From an uncultured Flavobacterium sp. (GTDB taxonomy: Bacteria; Bacteroidota; Bacteroidia; Flavobacteriales; Flavobacteriaceae), in NCBI RefSeq assembly GCF_946479975.1, contig NZ_CAMLIX010000193.1:1-9346 (forward strand): a stretch of 9,346 nt of DNA. The letters are read 5' to 3'. The notes beneath the pieces are model-generated. The model had not been told where the DNA came from, did not search any database, and saw nothing but the letters and a program-made list of their open reading frames with translations. Position 1 is the first letter of the stretch; the number at the start of each line of letters is the position of its first letter. Below are positions 6,128 through 9,346 of the stretch, in pieces. Both the position numbers and the translations under genes were made by a program.

Positions 6128-6149
6128 CGGTCTCATCTCGGTTCGAACC
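6128..6149 (-). repeat. tRNA 3'-end-like relic, possible second attachment site
   Basis: The segment has the exact 22-nt layout of the other two tRNA 3' ends (CGG, 11 variable bases, TTCGAACC) but different acceptor and T-stem bases. Read on minus it gives a T-loop TTCGAAC, T-stem strand CGAGA, acceptor strand TGAGACC and discriminator G. Pairing fails on the other side of the T-loop, so it is a 3' half only. As at 1053, a GCCAC pair follows about 50 bp further in. It probably marks another integration, perhaps from a different tRNA. Confidence 0.4.
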
Positions 6150-6199
6150 TCTTTTCAGAACTGCTGGCTTTGATCACTTTTAATTTGCATTTTTGGTTA

Positions 6200-6284
6200 T
6201 GCCACGATTCTGCCACAAAATTTGTAAAGCGTAATATTTGTGGCACAGGTGCGCTCAATTCCGAATGCGCCACGAATATGCCAC
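6200..6284. repeat. GCCAC repeat cluster, candidate integrase arm sites (right end)
   Basis: TGCCAC at 6200-6205 and 6211-6216 repeats the 17-bp unit of 1127-1143 exactly. A second pair with GCCAC at 6269-6273 and 6280-6284 keeps the 11-bp period (CGCCACGAATATGCCAC). A single inverted copy, TGGCA, lies at 6241-6245. Five half-sites within 85 bp next to a tRNA is strongly non-random. Confidence 0.6.
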
Positions 6285-6322
6285 AAAACGGAATATTATA
6301 AATCTGTAAAAGCGTATAAAAG

Positions 6323-6353
6323 AAAAACCCTGCAGATCTAATGATTTGCAGGG
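6323..6353 (-). terminator. Intrinsic terminator downstream of tRNA-Ser
   Basis: Stem CCCTGCAGAT (6328-6337) with ATTTGCAGGG (6344-6353), 10 bp including one G-T pair, loop of 6. Read on minus it is followed by TTTTT at 6327-6323. It lies about 60 bp beyond the tRNA 3' end and would terminate the tRNA transcript. If the island model is right, this terminator came with the element and replaces the one left at 981-1026. Confidence 0.7.
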
Positions 6354-6412
6354 CTGCTAATTTTTAAGGCTTTTTCAATAAGTCTAAGTACACTATATTT
6401 TTAAGCCTTTAG

Positions 6413-6497
6413 CGGAGGAAGAGGGATTCGAACCCCCGGACCTGTTACAGTCAACAGTTTTCAAGACTGCCGCATTCGACCGCTCTGCCATTCCTCC
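6413..6497 (-). tRNA. tRNA-Ser(UGA)
   Basis: Acceptor GGAGGAA (rc of 6491-6497) pairs with TTCCTCC (rc of 6414-6420), with discriminator G at 6413 as in serine tRNAs. The anticodon stem GCAGT/ACTGT encloses loop CTTGAAA with anticodon TGA (complement of 6461-6463). A long variable arm separates it from the T-arm with GTTCGAATC. CCA is not encoded. The length is 85 nt. The gene reads codon UCA and is the insertion target of the island on its 3' side. Confidence 0.95.
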
Positions 6498-6529
6498 AAT
6501 ATGTCGCAATCATTTCTTCATTGCGGGTG

Positions 6530-6556
6530 CAAAGATAAAATGTTTTTTCAATTCAA
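6530..6556 (-). promoter_or_regulatory. Bacteroidota-type promoter for tRNA-Ser
   Basis: On minus, TATCTTTG (complement of 6530-6537) matches the -7 consensus TAnnTTTG. A TTG at 6554-6556 lies 16 nt upstream as a possible -33 element, slightly closer than usual. The expected start is near 6523, about 25 nt before the tRNA 5' end. Confidence 0.7.
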
Positions 6557-6901
6557 GAAATATTTTTGATGTTTTTATAAAGGAAATAATTTTTATGCAC
6601 GTCTTTAACTTTAATTTCTGGCTAACTGTTTATGAAATAGAAGGTATGAGTTTAATAATTTTGATCGTGCAAAAAATGCCAGAGTACATTGTGTCGCTTA
6701 TATGTGACAAAATCTTTGGAATATCAATCTCTATTATTCTTTGAGTATAGTTTTATTTGACTAATTTAATTGTGTTTATAATTGTAAATGTTTGTAAATG
6801 TGTTGATTATGTCTAAAAATATTATTCGTTCATAAAATGTTAAAAATTATAAAATTGGTACATACAGGATTATTTAGGATGGGGATTTAGACGTTTAAAT
6901 C
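6557..6901. other. Noncoding stretch behind the tRNA promoter
   Basis: About 345 bp, very AT-rich. It includes a tandem of TTTGTAAATG near 6789-6800. No gene or strong structure was recognised on either strand. Confidence 0.4.
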
Positions 6902-7174
6902 ATCAATAGAGCTGTTATTATAAGATCTGACTTAGAATTGGAGTCAACGATTCGGTAAATTAAGCTAAGACAACTGGGATTAGCTACACCTTCAAAACTA
7001 CTCTTCTCTATATAAGTAAAGACTACTTGAAAAAGCCGATACTACCATAATCAATAATATGAAGCTTATTGAAACTCATGCAACCTTTTAAATGAAAAAT
7101 ACGGAAGTAGTATCAATACAGAATTATTCCTGGATACGGTTTTCCGTAATGTAATTATGAAAGGAATAATTTAA
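6902..7174 (+). pseudogene. Relic of an unidentified gene upstream of nuclease/DUF262 locus
   Basis: Three reading-frame pieces join into protein-like text. Frame 2 from 6902 reads INRAVIIRSDLELESTIR, a TAA, then IKLRQLGLATPSKLLFSI. Frame 3 from 7026 reads LEKADTTIINNMKLIETHATF. Frame 2 from 7091 reads NEKYGSSINTELFLDTVF and ends at TAA 7172-7174. At least one in-frame stop and two frameshifts separate them. The total is about 85-90 residues, plausibly a small complete gene. I do not recognise the family. The broken nuclease follows 41 bp later on the same strand, so it may have been the first gene of that operon. Confidence 0.4.
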
Positions 7175-7215
7175 TTTGTATTGTATATGCATTAAGGAAA
7201 ATTAATCTTATCAAT

Positions 7216-7851
7216 ATGAATATTCATGACGCTCTAAATATAGTTGACGCCTTTAAAAACCAAAGCCTTAAAAGAAACCTTTAGGCATTTAGAGAAATTA
7301 GACAATACAATAGTCAGATCTGATTTCGAAAATATTTTTCTGGCTGCCAATATAATTAAAGACGCTTCATTTCAAATTGATGAAATAGTTCATGCCTTGG
7401 TCATTATGATTGCAAAAGAAGTTTTGCTAAATGAAAATAAAGAAGAGCAGCTAGAATATTTGTCTCTTGGCGCTGGAAATCATAAGGAACGTTTTGATAT
7501 GGAAAACAATCTGCGAATTGCTGAGTTCAAATTTGGAAAATGGAATGAAAAAAACGCTAACGGTATAAGACGACGTGCCTATTCAGTAATTATGTAAGTT
7601 TACTTACCTCTAATGATTATCGACGTAAATATTTTGTAATGGAAGATAAAACATCTTTCTTGGAATTTATAACAGGAAAAGTAACGTGGAGAAATGTATT
7701 GAGTAAGAATCCGTCAAGTTTTAAAATACTGGAAATTTTTTTAATTCACAATTAAAAAGAAGTATTTAGTTATTGTGGGTGAAATTTTAAGGAATATCAG
7801 CAAGAAGTAACGATAGCAGATTATAATCAAGTAATAGAAAATACACATTAA
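7216..7851 (+). pseudogene. Frameshifted PD-(D/E)XK-like nuclease
   Basis: The N-terminus MNIHDALNIVDAFKN (frame 1 from 7216) continues in frame 2 as KALKETFRHLEKLDNTIVRS up to NANGIRRRAY. It then returns to frame 1 at 7582 with FSNYVSLLTSNDYRRKYFV and FLEFITGKVTWRNVLSKN. TAA at 7753 and a TGA near 7780 interrupt frame 1 before EYQQEVTIADYNQVIENTH and a final TAA at 7849-7851. That makes two frameshifts and two stops over about 210 residues. GAGNHKERFDMENNLRIAEFKFGKW has the D-x(n)-ExK pattern of a restriction-endonuclease fold (D in RFD, E and K in AEFKF). The final TAA shares its last A with the ATG of the DUF262 gene (TAATG), so the ancestral gene was coupled to it. The nuclease assignment rests on that motif and is an inference. 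Confidence 0.6.
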
Positions 7852-9346
7852 TGTCAAATTTTAAAAATTTAAAAGAATACTTCAGTGATACCAGAAAATT
7901 TGTGGTTCCCTATTATCAAAGAGGTTACAAATGGAGTTTGCAAAAAAATGTCAAACGTGGTGATTTGCATTTATCATTACTACTACAGGATTTTAAAGAT
8001 GAATTTCACAATGCAGTTCGTGATGAAAAAATAATTCCTAATTATGAATATTATTTACAGGGAATTACAGCTAAAGAGACTACAGATTCAATAGAACTCG
8101 TTGATGGGCAGCAGCGTACCACTTCTTTATATATCTTGTTTTGTGTGCTACACAGCAAAGGGATGAAGCTTCAAATTAACTTAGAAGATAAATTCCATTA
8201 TTCAGTAAGGGATGATGCAAATCATGTAGTTCAAGGATTCTTAAAAGGCCACTGTGAAGGTGATGAAAATATTCAGGATATTGCTGCTTTAAAAAAAGCA
8301 TGGAATCTATGTGAAGATAAAATACAAGGATTAGAAAATTTACAATTATTTACGGATTTCATTCAGGAAAATATTAAAATTATCTACATCAAACTTGATG
8401 AAAATCAGGATGAAACTAAGGTCTTTTCAATGATGAACAAAGATAAAGCAGAAATGACTCAAACCGATTTGGTTAAATCTAATTTGTTACGAGAGGCATC
8501 ACGTCAGTTATTTACAGAACTAAGTGAAGATTCAAACAATGAGGGTTTGGAATGGCAAGTAAACCAGCTGCGATCAAAATTTGCAATAGAATGGGACAAT
8601 TGGAGAAAATGGTGGGAAAATAAAAAACATATTGAATTTTGCAGTCTCTTAGAGTTAAAGAAAAATACTAAAGATACAGAACCGGGTCTGGTAATTCTCT
8701 GCAGGCTTTATATCCGATTTAATAAGGCTACAATAGCCAGTGCCGAAAATGGATTATTTGAATATTTCAAAAACGAAATAGCGAATAAAGATCAAACGAT
8801 AATTGAGGCGATAGAAGTTTTTAAAAAAATGAGATTACTTCAAAATATATTGCAGGAATGGTATAACAATGTTAGTATCCACAATCATTTGGGACTCTTA
8901 TTTAAAGGTTGCGGCTTAAGGAATAAAGAGGAAAGAGTACTAGATTTGGTTCAGAGATATATTGATGATAAAAAAAACTTCGAAGCCTATTTAAAAAGTG
9001 AATATATCAAAGAAATCCTCGATGGAACTTCAAAGGACGATTTTATTAAATCAATTGTAGAACATCCGGATGTATATCATAATAAATATGCAATAGTGGC
9101 AAGGCAGTTACTTCGCATGAATGTAATGCGAACCAACAAACAGTTTCAAAAATTTGATTTTTCCCTGTACGAAGAACAGTCTTATAATCTGCCCGAGGAT
9201 TTTGCAAAAGCAAACAAACGCAGTTTAGAGCATATAAAACCTCAAAAATATAATAACATAACAAATTTAAGTCTTAGCGAATTAGAGAAACTCAACAGCC
9301 TGACCAATACAGTTGGTAACTTAGTACTAGTACCAAGTGGATTGAA
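7851..9346 (+). CDS. DUF262/DUF1524 (GmrSD-like) protein, 3' end outside window
   Basis: 498 codons without a stop, running off the window. Seen: VPYYQRGYKW at 19-28 and VDGQQRTTSLYILF at 84-97, the DUF262 ParB-like signature (IPxYQRxYxW and DGQQRLTTL); then MTQTDLVKSNLL with D206, matching the NxxGxxLxxxDLxK segment. The long helical middle leads to SLEHIKPQ with H461 and a NxxGNLVLV segment, the beginning of the DUF1524 HNH-type nuclease domain. Known: GmrSD-type proteins hydrolyse NTP in DUF262 and cut modified phage DNA through DUF1524; family members are commonly 550-700 residues. The intact motifs suggest a working enzyme even though the upstream nuclease gene is broken. Phage defence is inferred from the family. 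Confidence 0.85.
   Translation, partial: MSNFKNLKEYFSDTRKFVVPYYQRGYKWSLQKNVKRGDLHLSLLLQDFKDEFHNAVRDEKIIPNYEYYLQGITAKETTDSIELVDGQQRTTSLYILFCVLHSKGMKLQINLEDKFHYSVRDDANHVVQGFLKGHCEGDENIQDIAALKKAWNLCEDKIQGLENLQLFTDFIQENIKIIYIKLDENQDETKVFSMMNKDKAEMTQTDLVKSNLLREASRQLFTELSEDSNNEGLEWQVNQLRSKFAIEWDNWRKWWENKKHIEFCSLLELKKNTKDTEPGLVILCRLYIRFNKATIASAENGLFEYFKNEIANKDQTIIEAIEVFKKMRLLQNILQEWYNNVSIHNHLGLLFKGCGLRNKEERVLDLVQRYIDDKKNFEAYLKSEYIKEILDGTSKDDFIKSIVEHPDVYHNKYAIVARQLLRMNVMRTNKQFQKFDFSLYEEQSYNLPEDFAKANKRSLEHIKPQKYNNITNLSLSELEKLNSLTNTVGNLVLVPSGL

Noticed and set aside
6128..6149. Functional tRNA gene
   Set aside because: Only the 3' half is tRNA-like. The other side of the T-loop does not pair and no anticodon arm follows.
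9046..9264. Open frame on minus opposite the DUF262 gene
   Set aside because: It is antisense to conserved DUF262/DUF1524 coding sequence, and its composition is not protein-like.

Overview
The window reads as chromosomal DNA of a Bacteroidota bacterium, most likely a Flavobacterium or close relative. The signs are an AT-rich base composition, a TAnnTTTG promoter element in front of the tRNA gene, few recognisable Shine-Dalgarno sites, and an RteC-type regulator. The genus is an inference; no ribosomal marker is present.

Layout. (1) Positions 1-630 are ordinary chromosome: the C-terminal end of a siderophore-interacting ferric-reductase-like protein followed by a 69-residue protein, both on +. 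(2) Positions 1053-6412 look like a small genomic island inserted at the 3' end of a tRNA-Ser(UGA) gene. The intact tRNA lies at 6413-6497 on the minus strand. A 22-bp copy of its 3' end (21/22 identical) lies at 1053-1074, beside a perfect 46-bp palindrome that may be the tRNA's original terminator. GCCAC repeats spaced one helical turn apart lie near both ends and resemble integrase arm-binding sites. No integrase gene is present, so the island is either a relic or depends on an integrase supplied in trans. (3) The island carries three + strand genes (RteC-like regulator, excisionase-like helix-turn-helix protein, metallophosphoesterase) and a divergent-palindrome-controlled AbiEi/AbiEii toxin-antitoxin operon on minus. 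It also holds a minus-strand gene relic, two long perfect hairpins back to back (5432-5572), and several families of short repeats. (4) On the other side of the tRNA (6900-9346) is a second, partly decayed defence-type locus. It contains an unidentified gene relic, a frameshifted PD-(D/E)XK-like nuclease, and an uninterrupted DUF262/DUF1524 (GmrSD-like) gene that runs off the window.

How the parts fit. The tRNA-Ser gene appears to be an integration hot spot that has received elements more than once. The RteC-like and excisionase-like proteins are regulators typical of Bacteroidota integrative elements. AbiE can stabilise the island and may act as abortive phage defence. The DUF262 gene follows its broken nuclease partner with a TAATG overlap, so the two were probably translated together before the nuclease decayed.

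The features with no ready explanation are the twin perfect hairpins and the stacked attachment-site-like structures between 5430 and 6412.
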